DNA from: an uncultured Clostridia bacterium | GTDB taxonomy: Bacteria > Bacillota > Clostridia > Saccharofermentanales > Saccharofermentanaceae | DNA length: 64,000 nt | Assembly: GCA_946537885.1 (NCBI GenBank) | Contig: CAMNGC010000002.1 | Coordinates: 62,001-126,000, forward strand | Direction of reading: 5' to 3' | Shown: positions 54,600 through 61,915 of the stretch, piece after piece | How the letters are laid out: every line of letters starts with the position of its first letter | Position numbering within the stretch: the stretch's first letter is position 1 | The notes under the pieces: model-generated | The model's database searches: none | Told to the model about the DNA's origin: nothing | What the model saw: the letters and a program-made list of their open reading frames with translations, nothing else | Translations under genes and position numbers: made by a program

Positions 54600-55823
54600 T
54601 CAGGCCTCGATATGAAGATCCGCATCGGGAACATTCTTCTTCGGTTCTTCCCTCTCTTTTCTCTTGTGATCGATATGCGAGACGATCCTTTCGATCCAAA
54701 GCTTTGTCAAAGCCCCTATCGGAACAGCAAATATCATGCCGGCGAATCCGCCGACTTTGGCTCCGATGATCAAAGATACGATAACAAGTAAGGGATGAAC
54801 CTCGATCGCATCGCCAAGAAGCTTGGGATTGATGACATTACCATCGAGTGTCTGTATAACAAAGAGAACCGCTATGGCAATGAACATGATCTTATAATCA
54901 GCAGTGATCAGGCCTACGATCAGGATAGATCCGTAACCTAGAAATGGACCGAGATAAGGGATCAGGTTACCTACACCGGTTACAAGACCGATCAGAACGG
55001 CATATTTAATACCAACGATCGAAAGAGCAATGCCGGTAGATAAAGCCATAAAGGTCGCATCAATAACCTGTCCTCTGATATAACCGGAGAAGACCGTATC
55101 CATGTCTATTACGAGCCTCTTTACAAAATCGTACTTCTTGGGTCCTAAGAGCCTGTAGATAAGGCTCTTCCAGTAGTTGATGAGATTGTCTCCGTCAAGA
55201 AGAAAGTAAACCGTGAAAACAATAGAGAAAAGAAGCGTCGTGAAGATATTAGGTATGGATTTAACAAAGTCGACAAGACCTTCCGCCAAGGTCAGGAGGA
55301 AATCAGTAGCTGCATCACCGGCCTGATCGATCCAGTCGTCAACCTCAGCCGACTTGACATTCATGGATTCAAGCTTGTCATTCAAGTTATTGGCCAATTC
55401 AGTGAAGTTATCAGCCGCCTTGTTAAATGACTCAATGATCCCTTCCGTACTTATGATCTCCACTGTACTCTTAATAGCCGATATTAGAGCGGATATGATA
55501 ATAACAATAAGACCTATAATCATAAGTCCGATTATACTGACGGCAACAGCTCTTGACCTCTTATGATGCCCCTTAAACAGGCGAAGCCTCTCCAGAAGGT
55601 CCTGAATCTTATGCATTACGGGATAAAGAAGGTATGCGGCAATAAACCCGATAAATACAGGTCTTAAAAGTCTACTGGTCCAGAAAAAGCCCTCTTTGAT
55701 GTCCGAGAATATATCCCCGATATTATCGGTAATCTTGATCAAGATATAGATCGTTACGACCATAACGACTATAAGCCAAGCACTGAGCTTATACTTTCTG
55801 TCGATCTCTTTAAGCCACTTCAT
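54600..55823 (-). CDS. AI-2E family permease
   Basis: A 407-residue polytopic membrane protein of the AI-2E (YdiK/TqsA/PerM) family. The N terminus has a pair of helices, then a long amphipathic region (about 125-175). The conserved block YLGPFLGYGSILIVGLIT and DGNVINPKLLGDAIEVHPLLVIVSL in the C-terminal half defines the family. Members have been linked to autoinducer-2 export, to sodium/proton exchange and to other transport, so a substrate is not assigned. It is monocistronic: promoter upstream, and the NlpC promoter next. Confidence 0.85.
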   Translation of the reverse strand: MKWLKEIDRKYKLSAWLIVVMVVTIYILIKITDNIGDIFSDIKEGFFWTSRLLRPVFIGFIAAYLLYPVMHKIQDLLERLRLFKGHHKRSRAVAVSIIGLMIIGLIVIIISALISAIKSTVEIISTEGIIESFNKAADNFTELANNLNDKLESMNVKSAEVDDWIDQAGDAATDFLLTLAEGLVDFVKSIPNIFTTLLFSIVFTVYFLLDGDNLINYWKSLIYRLLGPKKYDFVKRLVIDMDTVFSGYIRGQVIDATFMALSTGIALSIVGIKYAVLIGLVTGVGNLIPYLGPFLGYGSILIVGLITADYKIMFIAIAVLFVIQTLDGNVINPKLLGDAIEVHPLLVIVSLIIGAKVGGFAGMIFAVPIGALTKLWIERIVSHIDHKRKEREEPKKNVPDADLHIEA

Positions 55824-55852
55824 CTTGTTTCCTCGCGAAAAGAATATTTCTA

Positions 55853-55882
55853 ATTATATAACAGGCCTGCGCTTCCTTCCAA
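55853..55882 (-). promoter_or_regulatory. Sigma-A-like promoter of the AI-2E permease gene
   Basis: On the minus strand TTGGAA (55877-55882), 18 bases and a perfect TATAAT (55853-55858) are present. The predicted start is near 55846, about 23 bases before the ATG. Confidence 0.7.
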
Positions 55883-56007
55883 TAAATTTTCGATAAGCCG
55901 GAACAGGAAAGCCCTGCTCCCTGCCTTGCATGTAAGCCTTGGGATCTTAAGTTATGTCACGCGTATATTGCTCGAAAAAGCATTACCGGACCGTTGTCCG
56001 TGAAGAT

Positions 56008-56034
56008 AAAAACAGCCGGCTCAAACGAGCCGGC
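56008..56034 (-). terminator. Terminator of the ileS-to-ispH/rpsA operon
   Basis: A perfect 8-bp GC-rich stem (GCCGGCTC at 56015-56022, GAGCCGGC at 56027-56034) with a 4-base loop is followed on the minus strand by TG and five T. It lies 30 bases past the ispH-S1 stop. Confidence 0.9.
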
Positions 56035-56063
56035 CGCATAAATCAATTTCTAAAGCTTACTGA

Positions 56064-58121
56064 TCACTCTTCAGCAGGAGCTTCAACTTCCTGAGCCTCA
56101 GCTTCTACTGTTGCTTCAGCCTCAGCTGCGGGAGCCTCTTCTTCAGCAACCTCATCGATAACGGGATCGATAGGCTCAACTTCCTTGATGCTGATGGAGA
56201 TACGACGCTCATCCTTCTTGATATCCGTAACCTTAGCAATTACTTCCTGACCTACCTTGAGGACATCGGAAGGCTGCTGAAGTCTTACGGAAGATATCTG
56301 AGATACATGGCAAAGAGCATCAAGATCGGGCTCGAGCTGTACGAATGCACCGAAGTTTGTAAGTCTTACGACTGTGCCCTTAACAACGGAACCAACGGGG
56401 ATCCTCTCCTCAATGTTGTAATAAGGATCGTCCTCTTCCTTCTTATAACCAAGAGAGATCTTCTTTGTCTCTCTGTCAAAGCTCTTAACATAAACATCGA
56501 TCTCATCACCTACGGAAAGAACATCCGAAGGCTTCTTGATTCTCTTCCAAGAGAGTTCTGTGATATGAACGAGTCCGTCAACTCCTCCGATATCAACAAA
56601 TGCACCGAAGTCAGGCAGGCTTCTTACGATACCCTTGTAGTGCTTGCCTTCTTCGATATCGTTCCAAAGAGCCTCAGCCTTCTCCTTACGCTCAGCGGAA
56701 AGGATGGCACGGTGAGAACCGGACACTCTGAGACGATGCTTCTCTGTATCGATCTTTGTAATAAGGATATCAATATTCTGCCCCTTGTACTCGTCAAGGT
56801 TCTGCACTTCACCGATCTTAAGCTGAGTTCTATGGATATAGATATCAATGCCGCCGTAGTTAGCGATAACACCGTCTCTTACAACACCTGTGATCTTAGC
56901 ATTGATCGGGGTCTTATTGTCATAAGCCTCCTGAAGAGCCTTCTTATTCTTCTCAAAATCCAGCTGTGACTTGGAAAGGATGATCTCCTTGCCCTGATCT
57001 GAATTTCTGATGCTCTTGACCACTACTGTGATCTCTGCTCTGTCGGCAACTGCCTTGTCGATATCAAACTCGGGATCGGATTCAAATTCTTTCCTGGGGA
57101 CCTTGCCTTCGGACTTGTCGCGTACATCAACGTAAACATAATCGTTATCTGCCGAAGTTATAACCCCCTTTACCACCGCATTCCTTCTTAATTGAGGAAT
57201 ACTGTCGATATAATCACCGAAATTAATATCAGCCTGTTCCTGATTGGTCATAACCTCATTCTCGTTCTCGTTCATTGTACGAACAACCTCCAAAATAATA
57301 GCTTCCGGTGTAGAAGCACCTGCTGTAACGCCCACTTTGTCTTCCTCCCTTATCAGCCCGTCGGCCAATACCTTCCGAAGATCATCAGCACCGTCTATCA
57401 GGTACGTTCTATCACAACGACTCGAGCAGATATCATAGAGCTTACGCGTATTGGAGCTGTGCGTGGATCCGATGACAAGCATCACATCCGAGCCTTCTGC
57501 AATAGCGGCGGCTTCTTTCTGCCTACTCTCTGTCGTACTACATATTGTATCAAATATCAAATTTTTTGCAATTTTATTTTTTACAATTGCACAAATATCC
57601 TTAAATATTTCTGCGGAAAAAGTAGTTTGGGACACAATAATAGTGTTATTCCAGTCTATATCAAGCCCTTTAAGATCGTCTGCAGACTCAATAACTCTTA
57701 CCTTTTCCGCGGGTGCTTCACCGCACAATCCCACTACTTCAGGGTGGCCTATACCGCCCGTAATTATTATGTTGTAGCCTTCTTGCGCCTTATCCTTAAC
57801 GATCTTATGTATCTTCGAGACAAAGGGACAGGTGCGATCAAAAACCTTGCAGTTCTTTTCGATAAGTATCTGCTTTTGTTCCGGGGATACGCCGTGAGCT
57901 CTAATTATGACAGAACTTCCGTCGGGAACATCATTTGCATCATCGATTATTTCAAAACCGCCCGCTACGAGTTCGCCGACAATAGAGTCGTTATGGATCA
58001 GCTCGCCTAACATAATGAGCTTCTCGCCCTCTTTTTTGTGGACGATCATACGCCTGGCTTCATCAACCGCCGCCTTGACACCGAAACAAAAACCGGATGA
58101 ATGTGCTGTCTTTATGTTCAT
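56064..58121 (-). CDS. ispH: Fused HMBPP reductase (IspH) and ribosomal protein S1
   Basis: A 685-residue two-part protein. Residues 1-284 are IspH, which reduces HMBPP to IPP and DMAPP, with the three cluster cysteines Cys12 (GFCFGV), Cys98 (RTCPFV) and Cys194 (TICSTT). Residues 313-646 carry four S1 RNA-binding domains (about 313-385, 402-470, 493-561, 577-646), then an Ala/Glu acidic tail. The frame is continuous with no stop or restart between the parts. This fusion is known in Clostridia and is their S1-like protein. It follows cmk by 11 bases. Confidence 0.96.
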   Translation of the reverse strand: MNIKTAHSSGFCFGVKAAVDEARRMIVHKKEGEKLIMLGELIHNDSIVGELVAGGFEIIDDANDVPDGSSVIIRAHGVSPEQKQILIEKNCKVFDRTCPFVSKIHKIVKDKAQEGYNIIITGGIGHPEVVGLCGEAPAEKVRVIESADDLKGLDIDWNNTIIVSQTTFSAEIFKDICAIVKNKIAKNLIFDTICSTTESRQKEAAAIAEGSDVMLVIGSTHSSNTRKLYDICSSRCDRTYLIDGADDLRKVLADGLIREEDKVGVTAGASTPEAIILEVVRTMNENENEVMTNQEQADINFGDYIDSIPQLRRNAVVKGVITSADNDYVYVDVRDKSEGKVPRKEFESDPEFDIDKAVADRAEITVVVKSIRNSDQGKEIILSKSQLDFEKNKKALQEAYDNKTPINAKITGVVRDGVIANYGGIDIYIHRTQLKIGEVQNLDEYKGQNIDILITKIDTEKHRLRVSGSHRAILSAERKEKAEALWNDIEEGKHYKGIVRSLPDFGAFVDIGGVDGLVHITELSWKRIKKPSDVLSVGDEIDVYVKSFDRETKKISLGYKKEEDDPYYNIEERIPVGSVVKGTVVRLTNFGAFVQLEPDLDALCHVSQISSVRLQQPSDVLKVGQEVIAKVTDIKKDERRISISIKEVEPIDPVIDEVAEEEAPAAEAEATVEAEAQEVEAPAEE

Positions 58122-58132
58122 TATCTATGCTC

Positions 58133-58798
58133 TCACTCATCTATATGAGAAAGGAGTGCTTCCCTTGTCTGATCTATATCGATCTCTGAAGTGTCGATGA
58201 CGATAGCATCGGGAACGCATACCAAAGGTGCAGCGGCTCTCTCGCTGTCCTGCTTGTCACGCAATTCAATATCACGAAGTACTTCTTCATAGGACTGGCT
58301 AAAGTCACCACGTTCGTTAAGCTCGGCAAGTCTTCTCTTGGCACGCATCTCGGCAGACGCAGTAAGGAAGAATTTATACTTCGCATCAGGCAGCACATTG
58401 GAAGCGATATCTCTTCCGTCGATGACAAAGCTCTGCTCACTTGCTATCTTGCGCTGATAGTCAACCATAGCGGATCTGATAACAGGAAGTGTACTGATAT
58501 CAGATGCGGCCATTGATACCTCAGGGGTCCTTATCATGCCTGTTACATCTTCTCCGTCAAGGATCATATGCTGTGTTCCGTCAATAAATCTGACCTCGAG
58601 CTTCATCTCAGAAAGCATCCTTGTTACAGCATCAACATCCTTGGGAGAGATACCTCTCTTAACTGCAGCCAGGCCGCAAGTCCTGTACATGGCTCCCGTA
58701 TCCAGGTACATGATACCCAGTTCTTTTGAAACACCCTTTGCGAGTGTGCTCTTACCTGAACCTGAAGGTCCGTCGATCGCGATCTGATAAATACTCAT
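58133..58798 (-). CDS. cmk: Cytidylate kinase
   Basis: A 221-residue CMP/dCMP kinase. The P-loop IDGPSGSGKSTLAKG begins at residue 8, followed by the YLDTGAMYRTCG substrate motif near 31. VIDGRDIASNVLPDA near 126 and the lid RAKRRLAELNERG near 152 come after. Length is standard. In Clostridia cmk commonly precedes ispH-rpsA, as it does here. It follows the RpiR regulator by 2 bases. Confidence 0.96.
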   Translation of the reverse strand: MSIYQIAIDGPSGSGKSTLAKGVSKELGIMYLDTGAMYRTCGLAAVKRGISPKDVDAVTRMLSEMKLEVRFIDGTQHMILDGEDVTGMIRTPEVSMAASDISTLPVIRSAMVDYQRKIASEQSFVIDGRDIASNVLPDAKYKFFLTASAEMRAKRRLAELNERGDFSQSYEEVLRDIELRDKQDSERAAAPLVCVPDAIVIDTSEIDIDQTREALLSHIDE

Positions 58799-58800
58799 AA

Positions 58801-59694
58801 TTATTTCTCCTCCTCCAAAAGATCATCTGTATTTCTGTCTCGTCCTACATCATATACGCTGTAGCGCGACCAAAGCATCTCCAGCGCCTCAAAAGAATTA
58901 ACTATATGTTCCCGCCTGTGCATTCCGAGTGTAACCAGAAGAGCATTGATCAGAGACAGAGGCGCCGCCAGTGAATCAACAAATGCCGCCATGCTTGACT
59001 TGGCAAAGAGCTTTACATCTGCATGTTCCGTCATGGCAGTATTATCCTTATCAGTGATAACTATAACCTGCGCCCCCTTCTGTTTTGCATATTCCATAGA
59101 ATTGATAGTCCTCTTGGAATATCTCGGAAAAGATATACCGATCATGACATCCTCTGATGTGATGGGCATGATCTGCTCAAACACTTCATTTGTACTGTTA
59201 CTGTGTATATGTACTACATCATCGAAAAGAAGCGTCATATAAAAGTGCATAAATGATGACAAGGGAGCACTCGAACGAAGTCCCATGATATAGATCTTGC
59301 GTGCTCCGAGAATGGACTTGACCGCCTCGGACATAGATTCGTCGTCTATCGATGCCAGGGTATCCCTGATATTATCCATGTCCCCTTTTATTATGTCTCT
59401 TACAGCCGATGCATCATCACTGAATCTCTCGGTATAGTTAAGCCTTTGAACGGATGTCAGCTTTGACTTCAGTTCCTCTTTAAGGGAAGCCTGGAAATGA
59501 GGATATCCATCGAACCCGAGCTCCGTAGTAAATCTTACTACCGTCGACTCGCTGACACCGGTCTCTTCGCCTAATTTTGATGCAGTCATATAGGCCGCTT
59601 TGTCATATTCATTGATGATGTAATTGGCAATGGCCTTATGCCCCTTGCTCATGCCGGGCATACGTTCTTCTATCAGTTCAATCGTACTTTGCAT
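58801..59694 (-). CDS. MurR/RpiR family transcriptional regulator
   Basis: A 297-residue sugar-phosphate-responsive regulator. An N-terminal helix-turn-helix (about 38-60, SKLGEETGVSESTVVRF) is followed by a SIS domain (about 125-260) containing IYIMGLRSSAPLSSF and IGISFPRYSKRT, the sugar-phosphate site. Relatives control amino-sugar, sialic acid or ribose genes. No such genes are adjacent; it is embedded between scpB and cmk and overlaps the scpB end by 17 bases, so its targets are elsewhere or in this operon. Confidence 0.88.
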   Translation of the reverse strand: MQSTIELIEERMPGMSKGHKAIANYIINEYDKAAYMTASKLGEETGVSESTVVRFTTELGFDGYPHFQASLKEELKSKLTSVQRLNYTERFSDDASAVRDIIKGDMDNIRDTLASIDDESMSEAVKSILGARKIYIMGLRSSAPLSSFMHFYMTLLFDDVVHIHSNSTNEVFEQIMPITSEDVMIGISFPRYSKRTINSMEYAKQKGAQVIVITDKDNTAMTEHADVKLFAKSSMAAFVDSLAAPLSLINALLVTLGMHRREHIVNSFEALEMLWSRYSVYDVGRDRNTDDLLEEEK

Positions 59695-60373
59695 CGTTTT
59701 CTGCCTCTTTTGTCTCAGATTCCGCTTTTTCCTTACGGTTCTGCTCGATGATATTATCGATGGTTATCTGTCTGTCATTGCCGGCAGCCTTTTCGAGAGA
59801 ATCCTCAAGATCCCTGATGGTCTTGTAGCTCATAAGCTCCATCGAAGGCAGATCCTCGACGGAATCGATACCGAATTCCAGAAGGAACTGCTGAGTCGTC
59901 TCAAAGAGTGTCGGTCGGCCCGGCGCATCAAGTGTACCTGCTTCCTTTATCCAGCCGCGATCCAAAAGCCTTGCAATAATACTGTCGCTGGATACTCCTC
60001 TTACCGCTTCCACCTGAGTTCTTGTAACCGGCTGATTATAGGCAATTACGGATAAGGTCTCGTAGGATGCCTGAGATAGCGGCGGTTTGCTCTTAGGCAT
60101 AAAGAGTCGCTCAAGGACCTTTTTCATGCCGGGTTTGGTACACATTACATACGAATCATCCACCTTGCGGATAAGAAGCCCGCCCCAGGGATCATTTGTA
60201 TATTCACTGATGAGCTTGTCCAAGGCCTGCCTGATAACACTTGCATCCATATTAAGTATCTCGGACAAAGCGCTGATGGATACGGGCTCGCCGGAAGCAA
60301 ACAGGATCGCCTCGCAGGCTGCCGAGACTTCCTGTACCGGTAATTCAAAATTATCTTCTTCTCTTCCGCTCAT
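59678..60373 (-). CDS. scpB: Segregation and condensation protein B
   Basis: A 231-residue winged-helix kleisin partner that works with SMC and ScpA in chromosome compaction. Typical segments are AACEAILFASGEPVS near 20, LSQASYETLSVIAYNQPVTR near 100 and the GWIKEAGTLDAPGRPTLFETT motif near 140. The C terminus has an extra charged helix of about 40 residues. It overlaps scpA by 4 bases (ATGA), the usual coupling. Confidence 0.94.
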   Translation of the reverse strand: MSGREEDNFELPVQEVSAACEAILFASGEPVSISALSEILNMDASVIRQALDKLISEYTNDPWGGLLIRKVDDSYVMCTKPGMKKVLERLFMPKSKPPLSQASYETLSVIAYNQPVTRTQVEAVRGVSSDSIIARLLDRGWIKEAGTLDAPGRPTLFETTQQFLLEFGIDSVEDLPSMELMSYKTIRDLEDSLEKAAGNDRQITIDNIIEQNRKEKAESETKEAENDAKYD

Positions 60374-61131
60374 TCCGCTGACCTCTTTTCTTCAATTAAT
60401 ATCACATCGAAAGGCTTCTTCTGCTCTGCGCATATCCTGTTATTCCTCAAAAGCTCCAGAACAGCCAGAAAGCTGACTATACGGTCAATCTTCTCGACTT
60501 CTTTCTTATTGGCGAAAAGCTCATGAAAAAACATCCTGCCTCTCTTGGTAATGGACAGCCATACTGACTTCATTCGCTCCTTAACAGACAGTTTATCGCG
60601 CTTGAGTATATGTGTGATCTTAGATGAGATATCGGCAAAACGCATCTCATTACGCTTAGCTACATTCTCGGTAGCCAGTCTGAACTCCTCCGGATCGAAC
60701 TCCTGAGGCGGAAGACTTATCTTGATATCCATATCGGCAGCTGTAGACGGAAGTCTGTAGACGCAATCGGCATAGATATCGTGCCTCTGTCTGAGCTCTC
60801 CCGCGAGCATCTTACATCTCTTATACTTCAGAAGACTGATAACAAGTTCCTCTCTGGGATCTTCTTCAAGGGATTCATCATCGCCCTTACGCCCCGGCAA
60901 CATCATCCTGGATTTGATATGAACGAGAGTAGCAGCCATCACAAGAAACTCTGATGCGACCTCCATATCAAGCGACTGCATCTTACCGAGGAATTCCATA
61001 TACTGAGCTGTAATATCCGAGATAGGAATATCGTAAATATCAATATCGTTCTTTTCGATCAGGTGGAACAGGAGGTCCAGCGGCCCTTCAAAATGCCTGA
61101 TCTTCAGTTCCGGTTTGATATGCTCAGCCAT
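60370..61131 (-). CDS. scpA: Segregation and condensation protein A
   Basis: A 253-residue kleisin that bridges SMC heads and binds ScpB. The N terminus has the canonical FEGPLDLLFHLIEKNDIDIYDIPI pattern near 14, followed by EFLVMAATLVHIKSRMMLPG near 62. The C-terminal winged helix ends with FLAVLELLRNNRI. Length is normal. It precedes scpB with a 4-base overlap and follows the M50 protease gene by 1 base. Confidence 0.95.
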   Translation of the reverse strand: MAEHIKPELKIRHFEGPLDLLFHLIEKNDIDIYDIPISDITAQYMEFLGKMQSLDMEVASEFLVMAATLVHIKSRMMLPGRKGDDESLEEDPREELVISLLKYKRCKMLAGELRQRHDIYADCVYRLPSTAADMDIKISLPPQEFDPEEFRLATENVAKRNEMRFADISSKITHILKRDKLSVKERMKSVWLSITKRGRMFFHELFANKKEVEKIDRIVSFLAVLELLRNNRICAEQKKPFDVILIEEKRSAE

Positions 61132-61132
61132 A

Positions 61133-61906
61133 TTACAGTATTGCCGTTATCAGTTCGCAAGCATGATTGATAAGCCACGCAAAGGGCCATTCAATCTTAT
61201 AGATCAGGAAACCGAAAACAGACACTCCGGTAAAGCTTCCCACAATGATCAGGATAAGCAGGATCTGAGGACCGTAGAAGAGGAACTTCCTATAACCGTC
61301 AGACATCCTCGTCTTGTATGGAAGCAGTTCGTTCAATACATTAAAGCCGTCAAGCGGCGGAATAGGTAAAAGATTAAAAGCCAACAGCATCAGGCTGAAC
61401 ATGGATGTATAAGCAAATACTTCACATATCGTAAAAGCCGGCGAATAATCAAAATCCGAAGCATTCTTAAGCAGGATCGAGAATCCGCCGTTAAGATCAA
61501 TGAGAGCGGAATCATAAATGCCTGCCAGCTTTCCTACGACATTTGCAATCAGCATCGAGACGAGTGCCAGGATAAAATTACCCGTGACGCCCGCCAGATC
61601 AACCATTATATTCATCAGTCGCTTGCTCTTAAGCCTGTTTAATCTGTTGGGGTTAACAGGAACAGGCTTTCCCCATCCGAAGCCCACCAGAAGGATCAGG
61701 ATCGTTCCCATAGGATCCAGGTGCGCAAGAGGATTTAGCGTAAGTCTGCCCAGATTACGCGCTGTATCATCCCCGAGCTTATGCGCGACAAAGGCATGCA
61801 TAAACTCGTGGATCGAAAAAGATAAGGTAAGCGCGAAGAGCATGATCAACAGATAGAAGATCATCTCTCCAGGGCTCAGATGCATATCGAAAAGAGCAAA
61901 AAGCAT
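61133..61906 (-). CDS. M50 family site-2 protease
   Basis: A 257-residue integral membrane zinc protease of the short SpoIVFB-related, non-PDZ group. The active site SIHEFMHAF (His33, Glu34, His37) is in the first helix, and NLLPIPPLDGFNVL near 160 supplies the third ligand. Conserved RNLGRLTLNPLAHLDPMGT and WGKPVPVNPNRL segments follow the first helix. It is common next to scpAB in Firmicutes. Its substrate is unknown. The binding site AGGTGA overlaps the ileS stop region. Confidence 0.88.
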   Translation of the reverse strand: MLFALFDMHLSPGEMIFYLLIMLFALTLSFSIHEFMHAFVAHKLGDDTARNLGRLTLNPLAHLDPMGTILILLVGFGWGKPVPVNPNRLNRLKSKRLMNIMVDLAGVTGNFILALVSMLIANVVGKLAGIYDSALIDLNGGFSILLKNASDFDYSPAFTICEVFAYTSMFSLMLLAFNLLPIPPLDGFNVLNELLPYKTRMSDGYRKFLFYGPQILLILIIVGSFTGVSVFGFLIYKIEWPFAWLINHACELITAIL

Positions 61907-61915
61907 TATTTCACC

